This document shows, in pieces, positions 7,562-16,706 of a DNA stretch of 35,741 nucleotides (its first letter is position 1; the number at the start of each line of letters is the position of its first letter). Origin of the DNA: Chloroflexota bacterium (GTDB taxonomy: Bacteria; Chloroflexota; Chloroflexia; QHBQ01; JADMIH01); NCBI GenBank assembly GCA_015478675.1, contig JADMIH010000022.1:1-35741 (forward strand), in the 5' to 3' direction. Below the pieces are notes generated by a model. The model saw only the letters and a program-made list of their open reading frames with translations. It did no database searches and was not told the origin of the DNA. Both the position numbers and the translations under genes were made by a program.

Positions 7562-9283
7562 TTGTCTGTACATCGTAACAGTTTCGGGGGGCGTGCCATC
7601 TCTGGTTTGAGCGTTGCGCCTCTTTTCCTTGTTTTGCTGATAGCATTATATGGCTGCTGGCCTTTTGCGCAAGGGGGCGCAGCCACTTCCGGCTCCGGCG
7701 CTGAGGCTCCAAGCACCGCGCAAGCTAACGGTGCGGGAACGCCCGGAATTGTGTCTACACCCCTTGCAGGCGGCGCGGGCGCTCTCAACATCGCAGGCCA
7801 GAAAGATGATCCTCCCACCCTCGACCCGGCGCTCGCCAGCGACTCTTACTCACAGTTTATTATCCGCCAGCTCTACAGCGGCCTTGTGGCTTTCGACGAT
7901 AACTTGAAGATCGTCCCTGACCTGGCGACATCGCTGCCGTCGGTCTCCGCAGATGGCAAGACCTATACCTTCTCGTTGCGCACAGGCGTCTATTTCACCG
8001 ATGGGCAGGAGGTTACAGCAGCCGATCTGAAGTATTCCTTCGAGCGCGCTACTGATCCAAAGCTGGCGGGCGCGCAATCGCCTTCCTCTCTGCCGGCAGG
8101 TCTTTTTCTCAATGACATCGTGGGTGTTAGCGACAAGCTTGCGGGTAAAGCCACAGAGATCGCGGGTGTGCAGGCGCCCGACCCTCGTACTCTGGTGATT
8201 AAGATTGACGCCCCCAAATCGTACTTTCTTGCCAAGCTAACGGCAGGCCCTGCTTTTGTCGTTGAGAGGTCGAACGTAGAGTCCGGCCCTGATTGGACCG
8301 AGCACCCCCGCGGCACGGGCCCCTTCAAGCTGGAGAAATGGGTGCGTAACCAGCAGATGGTGTTGGTTGCCAACTCGCAATATTACGGCGGCGCTCCACA
8401 GCTCACTCGGGTAAATATCTGGATGGGAGCCAACGCCACCGGCGGCTTGCAGCAGTACGAAGTGGGCGGCCTCGATGTCACTGATGTACCTACCAGCGAC
8501 ATTGACAGGGTTTCTGACCGTAACAATCCTATGTCGAAGGAGCTACAGTCGATCTCTGATCTCTCAGTTACCTACCTGGGCTTCAACGTCCGCGACAAGC
8601 CTTTTGATGATCCCAAGATCAGGGAGGCCCTATCGCTGGTGATTGATCGCCAGAAGATTGCTCGCGTGATGTTCCAGTCCCGCGTTCAGCAGGCAGAAGG
8701 GTTTGTGCCGCCTGGGCCGTCAGGTTACACACCGCCCCCAACACCGCCTAGCTACGATGTTACACGGGCGCGAGAGCTGATTACGCAGTCAACTTACAAG
8801 GAGGTGAAGAACCTGCCGAAGCTGCGCCTCTACACCAGTGGCGATACCCTCGGCCCCATGTTGCGCGATGTTTTTAGCCAAACTCTCGGCATTGATATGG
8901 AAGTACGTGAGGTGGAGTGGAGTGACTATCTGGCCGGGCTGGATCGCGGTGACTACCCGATGTTTACGGTTGTGTGGGGCGCTGACTACCCTGATCCTGA
9001 GGCGATTCTCGGCAGCCTCTTCCGCTCGACATCTCCTGCCAACGAGACAGGCTACAGCAACGCCGATGTGGACGCCGCTCTCAATGCAGCTGCCACTGAC
9101 ACGGACAGCTCGCGCCGAATGTCTACATACGCGCAGGTCGAGCAACGGGTGCTGAGTGACCACCCTGCCGTGCCGCTCTTCCATTCCGTGCGCTATACAC
9201 TCGTCAAGCCTTATGTGCAGAACCTCAAGGTGACACCGCTGGGCATCCTGACTCTCAAGAACGTGCGCCTGGTGGGGCGCTGA
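7562..9283 (+). CDS. Family 5 extracellular solute-binding lipoprotein (oligopeptide/dipeptide type)
   Basis: 573 aa from a TTG at 7562 preceded by GAGAGG. The N-terminus has a signal sequence ending in a lipobox-like LYGC, so the mature protein is lipid-anchored outside the membrane. After a short Gly/Ala/Thr linker come the family landmarks: DPPTLDPALASD, FSLRTGVYFTDGQEVTAADL and the FERATDP block, then a late PLFHSVRYTLVKPYV. Length is normal for DppA/OppA-type proteins. It should capture peptides or similar solutes for an ABC importer, but no permease or ATPase adjoins it. The stop overlaps the next start by one base (TGATG), coupling it to a GNAT protein. Confidence 0.9.
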   Translation: MSVHRNSFGGRAISGLSVAPLFLVLLIALYGCWPFAQGGAATSGSGAEAPSTAQANGAGTPGIVSTPLAGGAGALNIAGQKDDPPTLDPALASDSYSQFIIRQLYSGLVAFDDNLKIVPDLATSLPSVSADGKTYTFSLRTGVYFTDGQEVTAADLKYSFERATDPKLAGAQSPSSLPAGLFLNDIVGVSDKLAGKATEIAGVQAPDPRTLVIKIDAPKSYFLAKLTAGPAFVVERSNVESGPDWTEHPRGTGPFKLEKWVRNQQMVLVANSQYYGGAPQLTRVNIWMGANATGGLQQYEVGGLDVTDVPTSDIDRVSDRNNPMSKELQSISDLSVTYLGFNVRDKPFDDPKIREALSLVIDRQKIARVMFQSRVQQAEGFVPPGPSGYTPPPTPPSYDVTRARELITQSTYKEVKNLPKLRLYTSGDTLGPMLRDVFSQTLGIDMEVREVEWSDYLAGLDRGDYPMFTVVWGADYPDPEAILGSLFRSTSPANETGYSNADVDAALNAAATDTDSSRRMSTYAQVEQRVLSDHPAVPLFHSVRYTLVKPYVQNLKVTPLGILTLKNVRLVGR

Positions 9284-10173
9284 TGGGCACTATGGACCCT
9301 ACGCCTCCCCGCTTCTCGTGGGGTCCGCACCTCAGTGAGGAACGACCGGCTGTACAGGCGCTTACTGGTGATGACGTGCGCGATCTGCGTTTACCCTGGC
9401 TCAGCCGCTTCAGCAAGCAATCGCTGGCGGCTCATCTCCAAGAAAATCCCGGTCTCTCATTCTGGGTGCCTGCCACCGGCGAGTATGTGGTTGCCGAGCC
9501 GTGGCGGCGTCGCACAGAGATAGCCCAGATTATGGAGGTCACAGCGCGCAAGGGGCGCGTTTCGCTTTTGCAGGTGCTTCTCGAAGAATTAAACGCTAAT
9601 GGCTTCCGAATCGCTCTTATGCTGGACGATGTCTGGCACGACCAGCCCAAGCTTTACATCGAGCTTGGCTTCTCACATCTTGAAAGGGTGATCTTCTTCC
9701 AGAAGGATCTGCGCGCTCGCGGCGCTCTCGATCTTGCTCATGCCTTACCTGAGCTTTCCTACAACCGCCTCACGCTCAACGACCTTGACCTCTTGCTCGA
9801 GCTTGACCACTCGTCGTTCCCCTGGCTGTGGTGGAATGGCCGTACGGAGATGGAGAGCTATTTGCAGCTTGACAATGTGGCCGCTTACATAGCGTGGCAT
9901 GAAGGCGTGCCTGTTGGCTATTCTTCTTTTACCCTCTATCATGGCTGGGCACACCTTGACCGGCTAGCGGTGATTGAGCAGGAGCAAGGACGCAACTTTG
10001 GGGCTGCACAACTGGCGTACGTTCTCGGCCTCATGGCGCAGGACGGTGCGGGGTCCGTTAGCCTCTCCACGCAGCAGAACAACACCCCTTCGCAGAGGCT
10101 TTACACAGGCTTTGGTTTCAAGCAAACCAGGGACGCGATGAACCTCTACGGCATCAACTTGCCTGAATCTTAG
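9283..10173 (+). CDS. GNAT acetyltransferase, probable tandem GNAT
   Basis: 296 aa, starting at an ATG that shares its A with the preceding stop. The C-terminal half (about 165-290) is a recognisable GNAT domain: AYIAWHEGVPVGYSSF, AHLDRLAVIEQEQGRN for the acetyl-CoA region (degenerate relative to RxxGxG), and a closing LYTGFGFKQTRD. The N-terminal half ends with YIELGFSHLERV, which looks like the same closing strand, so the protein is probably a duplicated GNAT with a decayed first copy. It would transfer an acyl group to an unknown amine. Coupling to a peptide-binding protein suggests an acceptor linked to the imported solute, an inference only. Confidence 0.78.
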   Translation: MGTMDPTPPRFSWGPHLSEERPAVQALTGDDVRDLRLPWLSRFSKQSLAAHLQENPGLSFWVPATGEYVVAEPWRRRTEIAQIMEVTARKGRVSLLQVLLEELNANGFRIALMLDDVWHDQPKLYIELGFSHLERVIFFQKDLRARGALDLAHALPELSYNRLTLNDLDLLLELDHSSFPWLWWNGRTEMESYLQLDNVAAYIAWHEGVPVGYSSFTLYHGWAHLDRLAVIEQEQGRNFGAAQLAYVLGLMAQDGAGSVSLSTQQNNTPSQRLYTGFGFKQTRDAMNLYGINLPES

Positions 10174-10317
10174 GTACAGAGCGTAATTACTATCAGCCAG
10201 GTTGCTCTTGGCTGGTCTTGAGGAGTGTGAGGTAAAAAGGAGAGAAAGAGCATTTGCCCGAAAATCAGGCGCTACTTCTCCGTCTCTTTACCATGCTCCT
10301 TTTACTCCTGCCACACG

Positions 10318-11142
10318 CTAAGGCGCAACGCCCGTGGGCACCGCCCTCGGAGGAGGCCCACCCGTCCGTACAGGAGGTGGCGGTAATGGCTCAGACCGTG
10401 AGGTGGTTGGCACAGGAGAAGGCACAGGCAACGGCGTCTCTGTCTCTGTGGGGGCGGGCGATGTAGGTGTTGGCAATGATGGAGGCCTCTTGCTTCCAGC
10501 CGAAATACTCACACCAGGGCCAGCCTGATAATAAGATGCGCGGATTGTGCCTGGTGGGTCTTTGCCCCAGGGATCACCCACAGAAGGAAGAGGAGGGTAA
10601 CGCCCTGCTAGTGATTTACTGTAGTATATATCTGAGTAGCTGCCTTGAACCTCAAATTGGTCAATCCTCCGCTGAAACTGTGTATCAGCAGGTAACAGGG
10701 TGCTAACTGCTTTATGCTTCTGGTCAGGCGTCAACAAATACGCCTCTATATTTAGCCCATCTGTGCCACTGAGCACAAAACGCACGTCAACTCCAATAGA
10801 GCTGATAAGGGTTTCATTTGTGAGTTGCGCGTCTTCACTCCAGAATCTGACGGCATACCCAGAAGCTCCGCTTTGTAGATTCTCATAATCATAAAAATAA
10901 AAGGACGACAAATAATCAACCGACGTGAGCTTGTGGTGCTGCCGTTCCCATTCACCTTTGGTCAACCCCAACCCCCCGGATTGGAAAGCATCAGGCGTGG
11001 GGGTTGCTGCCGCACCTGTACAGCCTGTAAGAACAACCAATATAACCATAGAGCTCGTAAACAAAAGAAGCCAGAGCTTACCACACGAAGAAACAAGCAC
11101 TAAAGCTGACCTGGCTTGCTGGTATGTAGAAGATCTATTCAT
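10318..11142 (-). CDS. Lipoprotein of unknown function with Pro-rich C-terminus
   Basis: 274 aa starting at an ATG at 11142 with only a weak purine-rich site upstream. The N-terminus has a basic stretch, a hydrophobic core and the lipobox LTGC near residue 41. Residues about 60-200 form a folded-looking, Tyr-rich region (WERQHHKL, SSFYFYDYEN, YAVRFWSEDAQ) that I do not recognise. The last 60 residues are Pro/Thr/Ser-rich and end in low-complexity PPPPVRTGG. The gene is divergent from the SLH surface protein at 11381, so the two may share a control region. The Pro-rich tail may cross the wall or be disordered. Confidence 0.65.
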   Translation of the reverse strand: MNRSSTYQQARSALVLVSSCGKLWLLLFTSSMVILVVLTGCTGAAATPTPDAFQSGGLGLTKGEWERQHHKLTSVDYLSSFYFYDYENLQSGASGYAVRFWSEDAQLTNETLISSIGVDVRFVLSGTDGLNIEAYLLTPDQKHKAVSTLLPADTQFQRRIDQFEVQGSYSDIYYSKSLAGRYPPLPSVGDPWGKDPPGTIRASYYQAGPGVSISAGSKRPPSLPTPTSPAPTETETPLPVPSPVPTTSRSEPLPPPPVRTGGPPPRAVPTGVAP

Positions 11143-11380
11143 AGCAGTCTCTACTGTTTGTGCTATATCATTCTAGTTGAAACGCTAATGTATCTATTTT
11201 GGCACCCTTTGTACCCCAGAGTCAAGCCTATAGGGCATAGTCTCACCGATTGTTGTACTTACCCCATTGACTACGATCTCGATCTCTGCTATTATGCACA
11301 ACGTAGCTATAGGAACTTGATTTGACAAAATCTCGCCTTTGCTTACCCCATCTGCCAACCGCTCTTCAGGAGGATACGTT

Positions 11381-14338
11381 ATGCGTCGCTTGCTTATGGC
11401 TGTGGGATTGATGATAGTAGCTTTATTGCTGATTGTCGGCACGCCTGACCGCAAAGGCCAAGATAGTACGCGAGCCAGTAGCTTACTCGATAGTAAAGCA
11501 GCGCATGTAACACCTTTGACCACTCAGAGGTCCAAGCCCAACCCACAAGATCTCGTAGTATGCGAGGACGGCAGTCCTCCTTCTCTATCTTATGATTCCC
11601 CGCCGCTCCGCTCAATATCTCCAGCCGACCCAGCAATATCGGGAACCAACAAAAGCCCTCGTGTCGCGGCAGGATATTTAAGCACAAGGGCACGGTTAAG
11701 GGATACGATTGTCCAGACCACAACTTCAGCATCTATGCCTGCGCCCATACTGAACTTCCCAGGTATTTCTTATGCCGATCTTCCTTCCCAGGGCGAGCCA
11801 CCTGATACAAATGGCGCTGTTGGAGGCAACTACTATGTCCAGTCTGTTAATAAATCTCTTGACTTTTGGGATAAAAGCGGTAGCCATATATACGGCCCTA
11901 TCCTAGCCAGAACTTTGTGGCAGGGTTTCCCCTCTCAATGTGACACACCAAGCAACACCGATCCGATAGTGCTGTATGACGCCAGGGCGGACCGTTGGTT
12001 GGTAAGCTATCTGGTGCTCCTTGGTGAAGAGACTACCCGCTACGAATGTGTAGCTGTTTCCGCGAGCCCTAATCCGTTAGGCGTCTACCATCGCTACCTC
12101 TTTGAACTCACCACTGATACTCAAACCATAGACTATCCCAAGTTCGGCGTCTGGCCTGATGCTTATTATGTGTCCGCTGCCCTCTTAGATACGCAGAGAA
12201 ACCCGGCTGGTGCTGAGGCAGTCGCCTTACAACGTGATGCTATGCTCCGTGGCGCGCCTGCTAAATTTCGGATGTGTCCTGTATCTACGCCCAACCAGCT
12301 GTTACCCGCCGATTTGGAAGGTTCCAGTTTAGATTCCAATTTACCACCAGAAGGCTCGCCTGGTCTCTTTGCCAGCCTAGGCGACATAAACACGAATAAT
12401 GATACTTTGCACATATACCAATTAGCCGTAGATTGGGACGGCCAGAACAATTCACGCTTCGGTGGCACAGCCGATGTAACTACCGTTCCTTTCACTCCTG
12501 AGAAATGTGGCACACCAGCTATGTACTGTGTGCCACAGCCCAATGTTTCAGGGACAATTACCCCAAAGCTGGATGCCGTAAGCGATAGGTTGATGAACAG
12601 GCTCGTATATCGCAACCTGGGCGGTATTGAAAGATTGCTGATAAACTACACGGTCGATCTAGGAGTTGATACCTATCAATCAGGTGTGCGCTGGTATGAA
12701 ATACTTTATCCTTATAGTTCTCCTTATATAAGCCAGCAATCAACTTACGCTCCCTATAGCTCTGACCTGCCGTGGCGTTGGATGGGCAGCATGGCAATGG
12801 ACAATTTGGGCAACATTGCTTTGGGATATAGCGTCTCAGATGAAACTACGTTCCCTTCCATCCGCTACACTGGCCGAGAGATAACCGATCCACTAGGCAC
12901 CCTAAAGGAGGAAGCCACCCTCAAAGCGGGCAGCGGCTCCGAAACTGATCCGAAAGCGCGCTGGGGTGATTACAGCAGAATGGCAGTAGACCCATCAGAT
13001 GATTGTACCTTTTGGTATACCAACGAGTACTACGCAACTACTAGCATCCAAAACTGGAAGACACAAATAGGCACCTTTAAGTTCCCATCATGTCAGCCTG
13101 CCACTTGCGATGTACAATTCTCAGATGTGCCCCAAGGCTCAACCTTTTACCCTTATATATACTGCCTTGCCTGTCGCGGTATAGTCAGCGGCTACAGTGA
13201 TGGCACCTTCCACCCCAACGAAAATGTTACCCGGGGGCAGATCTCCAAAATCGTCGCCAATTCCGCTTTCTTCAGCGATTTTCCAAGCAGGCACTACTTT
13301 ACCGACGTGTCACCCGGCGATACCTTCTATACCTGGATCGAGCGGCTGGCAAGTCGGGATATAATTGGTGGTTACAGCGATGGTACTTTCCGGCCCTGGA
13401 ACCTGGCTACTCGCGGGCAAATCTCTAAAATAGTATACAAAGCAGCGCTCATCACAGGAGATCCAGGAGGGCAGATATACACGGATGTGCTACCCGGCAG
13501 CACTTTCTACACTTACATCAATGTCCTGACCAATAAGGGCATCATGGAAGGATACCCTTGTGGTACAATCCCTGAGGAGCCGTGCGATCCACAGAATAGG
13601 CCATACTTCCGACCTTACAGGAACGCGACACGCGGGCAAATGGCTAAGATTGATAGCGGCACCTTCTTTCCCGACTGCTACACTCCTGGCGATGCTCATA
13701 CGCTACCTTCCAACGGTACCCCGATTGTACCAGTGCCGGTGCCATCACGTGCGGCTCCTATAGTGCCACCCGCTGTGCCGTCGGTACCTCCCACGGTAGG
13801 CAGCACCCCACCAGCCTCAGTTACACCCGAACCGCCGAACTGCTATCCGTTTGATTGGATCCAAATGGTGAGCGTCAGTATGAGCGACAATACCATAACA
13901 AAGAATGGTGGGGTAGATGGCAAGTACGATGCCGGTGCGACATCCAATATGGCGATCAACAGTGGGGATGGCTACGTGCAGGTCACAGCCGATATCACGA
14001 ATACAAACCGGGTTTTCGGATTGGGCAACAGCGGAAGTTCAGCATCCAGAGATGTACTGTACGGCATCTACCTATATAAGAGTGGCACATATGCGTACTA
14101 TGTATGCAGTCCAGCTATGCCGTGTAGCTCAGTGCCAGGATCAAGCTATGTAGTAGGCGACACATTCCGAGTATCTGTGGAGAGTGGGAACGTGGTATTC
14201 TATCACAATGGAGTTGCTGGCTATACCACACCTCTCAGTTTCGGCTACCCCTTTGTCCTTAATGCGTCTATAGCCACGATCGGAGGGAAAGTATATAACG
14301 CCTACATCTGTGGCGATGATATAGTCCCTAGACCCTAA
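11381..14338 (+). CDS. Surface protein: propeller-like N-domain, three internal SLH repeats, C-terminal sandwich domain
   Basis: 985 aa from the ATG at 11381, with AGGAGG 7 nt upstream; the upstream TTG at 11339 is rejected. A signal peptide (1-30) precedes a large domain (about 110-570) with PPDTNGAVGGNYYV and repeated strand-turn motifs including DPIVLYDARADRWLVSY, probably a propeller. Three SLH repeats lie at about 575-766: FSDVPQGSTFYPYI with SGYSDGTFHP and TRGQISKI, a second with GGYSDGTFRP, and a third with a cysteine-paired loop. A Pro/Val/Ser linker follows, then a domain (about 830-985) with ITKNGGVDGKYDAG, perhaps a jelly-roll. SLH repeats bind secondary wall or membrane polymers. 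Their internal position leaves folded domains on both sides. Confidence 0.85.
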   Translation: MRRLLMAVGLMIVALLLIVGTPDRKGQDSTRASSLLDSKAAHVTPLTTQRSKPNPQDLVVCEDGSPPSLSYDSPPLRSISPADPAISGTNKSPRVAAGYLSTRARLRDTIVQTTTSASMPAPILNFPGISYADLPSQGEPPDTNGAVGGNYYVQSVNKSLDFWDKSGSHIYGPILARTLWQGFPSQCDTPSNTDPIVLYDARADRWLVSYLVLLGEETTRYECVAVSASPNPLGVYHRYLFELTTDTQTIDYPKFGVWPDAYYVSAALLDTQRNPAGAEAVALQRDAMLRGAPAKFRMCPVSTPNQLLPADLEGSSLDSNLPPEGSPGLFASLGDINTNNDTLHIYQLAVDWDGQNNSRFGGTADVTTVPFTPEKCGTPAMYCVPQPNVSGTITPKLDAVSDRLMNRLVYRNLGGIERLLINYTVDLGVDTYQSGVRWYEILYPYSSPYISQQSTYAPYSSDLPWRWMGSMAMDNLGNIALGYSVSDETTFPSIRYTGREITDPLGTLKEEATLKAGSGSETDPKARWGDYSRMAVDPSDDCTFWYTNEYYATTSIQNWKTQIGTFKFPSCQPATCDVQFSDVPQGSTFYPYIYCLACRGIVSGYSDGTFHPNENVTRGQISKIVANSAFFSDFPSRHYFTDVSPGDTFYTWIERLASRDIIGGYSDGTFRPWNLATRGQISKIVYKAALITGDPGGQIYTDVLPGSTFYTYINVLTNKGIMEGYPCGTIPEEPCDPQNRPYFRPYRNATRGQMAKIDSGTFFPDCYTPGDAHTLPSNGTPIVPVPVPSRAAPIVPPAVPSVPPTVGSTPPASVTPEPPNCYPFDWIQMVSVSMSDNTITKNGGVDGKYDAGATSNMAINSGDGYVQVTADITNTNRVFGLGNSGSSASRDVLYGIYLYKSGTYAYYVCSPAMPCSSVPGSSYVVGDTFRVSVESGNVVFYHNGVAGYTTPLSFGYPFVLNASIATIGGKVYNAYICGDDIVPRP

Positions 14339-14351
14339 ATAGAGTAAACAA

Positions 14352-14380
14352 GTGGGTAGGCGCAGCGCCTACCAACCCAC
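14352..14380. terminator. Hairpin after the SLH surface protein gene
   Basis: GGTAGGCG and CGCCTACC form a stem with a 3-nt loop (14355-14373). It is extended imperfectly by GTGGG and CCCAC. There is no following T run, so it may be a weak terminator or an RNA-stability hairpin. Confidence 0.45.
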
Positions 14381-14452
14381 CCGCAATCGCATTCTGGTTG
14401 GCACCGGAAAATGGTGAGTAAACCCACGATAGAAAGAGGAGGAGGAACCGCT

Positions 14453-15685
14453 ATGAAAGTGTTGATGCTATCGTGGGAGTATACGCCGCACATCGTCGGT
14501 GGGCTTGGCAAGCACGTTGTCGAGATAGTGCCTGAGCTAATCGCCGATGGAGTGGAGGTGCATCTAGTTACGCCTAACTTCGATAACGCGCAGTTCAGCG
14601 AGCCTCTTTACCTGCCGGATGGCACGCCTGCTCAGAACGGCAGCAGGCTTTACCGCGTCAATCCTTCCGGGGGGCAGGGCGACTTCTTCACCAACACCTG
14701 GCATGACAACATCGGCGTGGAGGAGTTTTGCACTCATCTGGTCAGGCAAGAGGGCGGCTTCGACCTGATACACAACCACGACTGGCTCAGTGGCTTCGCC
14801 GCAATAGCCCTCAAGAATGATTTCCACCTTCCACTTCTTTCGACAATTCATGCCACCGAGATGGGCCGCAACCGAGGGCAGCTTTACGGCGAGATGCAGA
14901 GGTCTATTCATATGGCCGAGTGGTGGCTGGCCTACGAGTCGTGGCGGATTATCGCTTGCAGCCACTACATGGCGTGGGAAGTGGAAACCTACTTTGGCGC
15001 GCCCCCTGAGAAGGTTGACATTATCCCCAATGGCGTAGACCCGCGCCGCTTCGACGCGCTTCAAGGGGTGGACCTGTCATCGTTCCGCCTCGGTTTCGCC
15101 CGGCCCAACGAGCCAATTGTTTACTATGTGGGGCGGATGGTGCCCGAAAAAGGGCTGTCTGTGTTGATAGACGCTGCGCCCCTTGTGCTGCGCGAATGGC
15201 CGCAGGTGAAGTTTGTGCTGGCCGGTGGCGGCGGGTACGCCAACGAGCTTCGTGCAAAAGCCGACACCCTGGGTGTTGGCGATAGTATACTTTTCCCTGG
15301 GCGTATATCAGATGAGGTTCGAGATGGGCTCTTCAAGGTAGCAGATGTTGCCGTTTTCCCCAGCCTTTACGAGCCTTTTGGCATTGTGGCGCTGGAGGCG
15401 ATGGCCGCCGGTACGCCCGTGGTGGTGAGCGACGTGGGGGGTCTTTCTGAAGTCGTAGAGCTGCATGAGACGGGGATCAAGGTCTATCCTAACGATCCGG
15501 CGTCGCTGGCATGGGGCATCTTACACACTCTGAAGCACCCCGACTGGTCGAGGTCCAGAGCGCAGAGCGCCGATCACGTAGCACGCACCCTCTACAACTG
15601 GGGCCGCGTCGCCGATATGACGTTGGACGTATACAAAAGAGTTGTGGCTGAAGCAAAAGCCGGGGATTGGGCATATGGTTCGTAG
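14453..15685 (+). CDS. GT4 glycosyltransferase, glycogen-synthase-like
   Basis: 410 aa from the ATG at 14453, with AGGAGGAGG upstream; the frame runs up to 14411 but that ATG has no site. The N-terminus MKVLMLSWEYTPHIVGGLGK is the GT4/GT5 glycine-rich donor loop. NHDWLSGF and HATEMGR occur in the N-domain, and IPNGVDPRRF opens the C-domain. VGRMVPEKGL and the acidic EPFGIVALEAMAAGTPVV motif (EX7E) are intact. It is soluble with no signal peptide. It likely transfers glucose or another nucleotide sugar to a glucan or related acceptor. Trehalose or sucrose-type activity is possible; the acceptor cannot be told. Confidence 0.9.
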   Translation: MKVLMLSWEYTPHIVGGLGKHVVEIVPELIADGVEVHLVTPNFDNAQFSEPLYLPDGTPAQNGSRLYRVNPSGGQGDFFTNTWHDNIGVEEFCTHLVRQEGGFDLIHNHDWLSGFAAIALKNDFHLPLLSTIHATEMGRNRGQLYGEMQRSIHMAEWWLAYESWRIIACSHYMAWEVETYFGAPPEKVDIIPNGVDPRRFDALQGVDLSSFRLGFARPNEPIVYYVGRMVPEKGLSVLIDAAPLVLREWPQVKFVLAGGGGYANELRAKADTLGVGDSILFPGRISDEVRDGLFKVADVAVFPSLYEPFGIVALEAMAAGTPVVVSDVGGLSEVVELHETGIKVYPNDPASLAWGILHTLKHPDWSRSRAQSADHVARTLYNWGRVADMTLDVYKRVVAEAKAGDWAYGS

Positions 15686-15747
15686 ATAGGTGGCCGGTTT
15701 CTTATCACTGACCACCGGCTGCTGACTACTGTAAGGAGATTTGGGCT

Positions 15748-16368
15748 ATGTTGTTGTCTGACAAGCGCATCACGGAAGAGATCGAGAAGGGGAATATTAT
15801 CATCGAGCCGTTTGAGCCGAGGCAGCTAGGGACGAACTCGTACGATGTCCGCCTGGGTGCGTACTACTTCATTCCGAATCATAACATGGTGACAGTGAAC
15901 TTCACTGACGAGGAGGACGCCGAGTCGTTCTGGCTGGGGCCTCATTATGCCGAGGATGGCTTTATATGCATTCGCCCTGGCGATACCATCCTTGCACACA
16001 CCGAGGAAGTGGTTGGCGGGCGTAATGGTTTTACCACCTCTATGCGCTCGCGCTCCAGCATCGGCCGCTCGTGCCTCTCTGTTTGCAAATGCGCGGGGGT
16101 AGGCGACGTGGGATACATCTCCAAATGGACGATGGAGATCACCAACCACAGCCACGCCATGGCGATTCTCCCGGTAGGCTTGCGAGTGGCGCAGCTCCTT
16201 TTCTATGAAGTGGGCGAAACTCTGCACGAGTATCACGGCAAATATGGCTCCTGGAAGCACTGGTCGCCCAAGGATATGCTGCCCAAACTCTACCACGATT
16301 ATGACTTGGGGCAGGTCGGCGCTAACCGCCCTCACAGGCGCAACGGCGTAGAGACGGCGGCAAAATAG
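15748..16368 (+). CDS. dcd: dCTP deaminase-like protein
   Basis: 206 aa from the ATG at 15748, with AGGAG about 9 nt upstream. The N-terminus MLLSDKRITEEIEKGNIII and QLGTNSYDVRLG are typical of dCTP deaminases. The active-site block RSRSSIGR is followed by the catalytic-type Glu in WTMEITN. The protein belongs to the trimeric dUTPase/dCTP-deaminase fold and should convert dCTP to dUTP, or to dUMP in the bifunctional type, feeding dTMP synthesis. It lacks a deoxyuridine-triphosphatase-only signature, so the bifunctional alternative cannot be excluded. Its C-terminus ends in HRRNGVETAAK. Element copy C begins 20 bp after the stop. Confidence 0.85.
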   Translation: MLLSDKRITEEIEKGNIIIEPFEPRQLGTNSYDVRLGAYYFIPNHNMVTVNFTDEEDAESFWLGPHYAEDGFICIRPGDTILAHTEEVVGGRNGFTTSMRSRSSIGRSCLSVCKCAGVGDVGYISKWTMEITNHSHAMAILPVGLRVAQLLFYEVGETLHEYHGKYGSWKHWSPKDMLPKLYHDYDLGQVGANRPHRRNGVETAAK

Positions 16369-16388
16369 GCACGCATGTTGCGTAATGT

Positions 16389-16601
16389 GTAACTGTTCAG
16401 AGTATGGGCTTGGGGGGCCGGCCAAGCCCCTGACGAGGTTACAGGGGTGATTAAAGCCCCCTCTCCCCTTGTGGGAGAGGGGCATGGGGGTGAGGGAGAA
16501 AGCCCCCTCTCCCTTCATGGGAGAGGGGGTTTGGGGTGAGGGCAGGTGAGGGTGCATAGATACCCCAAGAAGATTGCTCCACCCTAACTCTGAACAGTTA
16601 C
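16389..16601. mobile_element. IS66-type MITE, copy C (213 bp)
   Basis: The left end is GTAACTGTTCAGA and the right end, read inward, is GTAACTGTTCAGA, an exact 13-bp match. The body carries two GGGAGAGGGG hairpins and a block (aagcccctgacgaggtta) shared with copy D. The 8-bp flanks CGTAATGT and CAACACGC do not match, so this copy lacks a target duplication. An 11-bp direct repeat TGCGTAATGTG occurs at 16379-16389 and 16657-16667. Confidence 0.7.
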
Positions 16602-16615
16602 CAACACGCGTCCGT

Positions 16616-16644
16616 TTTACCTTTTACTCATTACATTGTAGAAT
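16616..16644 (+). promoter_or_regulatory. Candidate promoter for zinc-binding protein gene
   Basis: TTTACC (16616-16621), a 17-bp spacer and TAGAAT (16639-16644) lie 62 bp before the ATG at 16707. The -35 begins 14 bp after the end of element copy C. Confidence 0.4.
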
Positions 16645-16706
16645 AGAGCGTGTGCGTGCGTAATGTGGCGCCGACTAATTGAATAGACTGGAAGTCAAGC
16701 AACAAT

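Noticed and set aside
10194..10214. Terminator after the tandem GNAT gene
   Set aside because: Only a 6-bp stem with a 9-nt loop and no T run; too weak to call.
11322..11350. Promoter of the SLH gene at TTGACA 11322
   Set aside because: The -35 is exact but no -10-like hexamer lies 15-19 bp downstream.
16389..16601. An 8-bp target duplication around copy C
   Set aside because: The flanks CGTAATGT and CAACACGC do not match.
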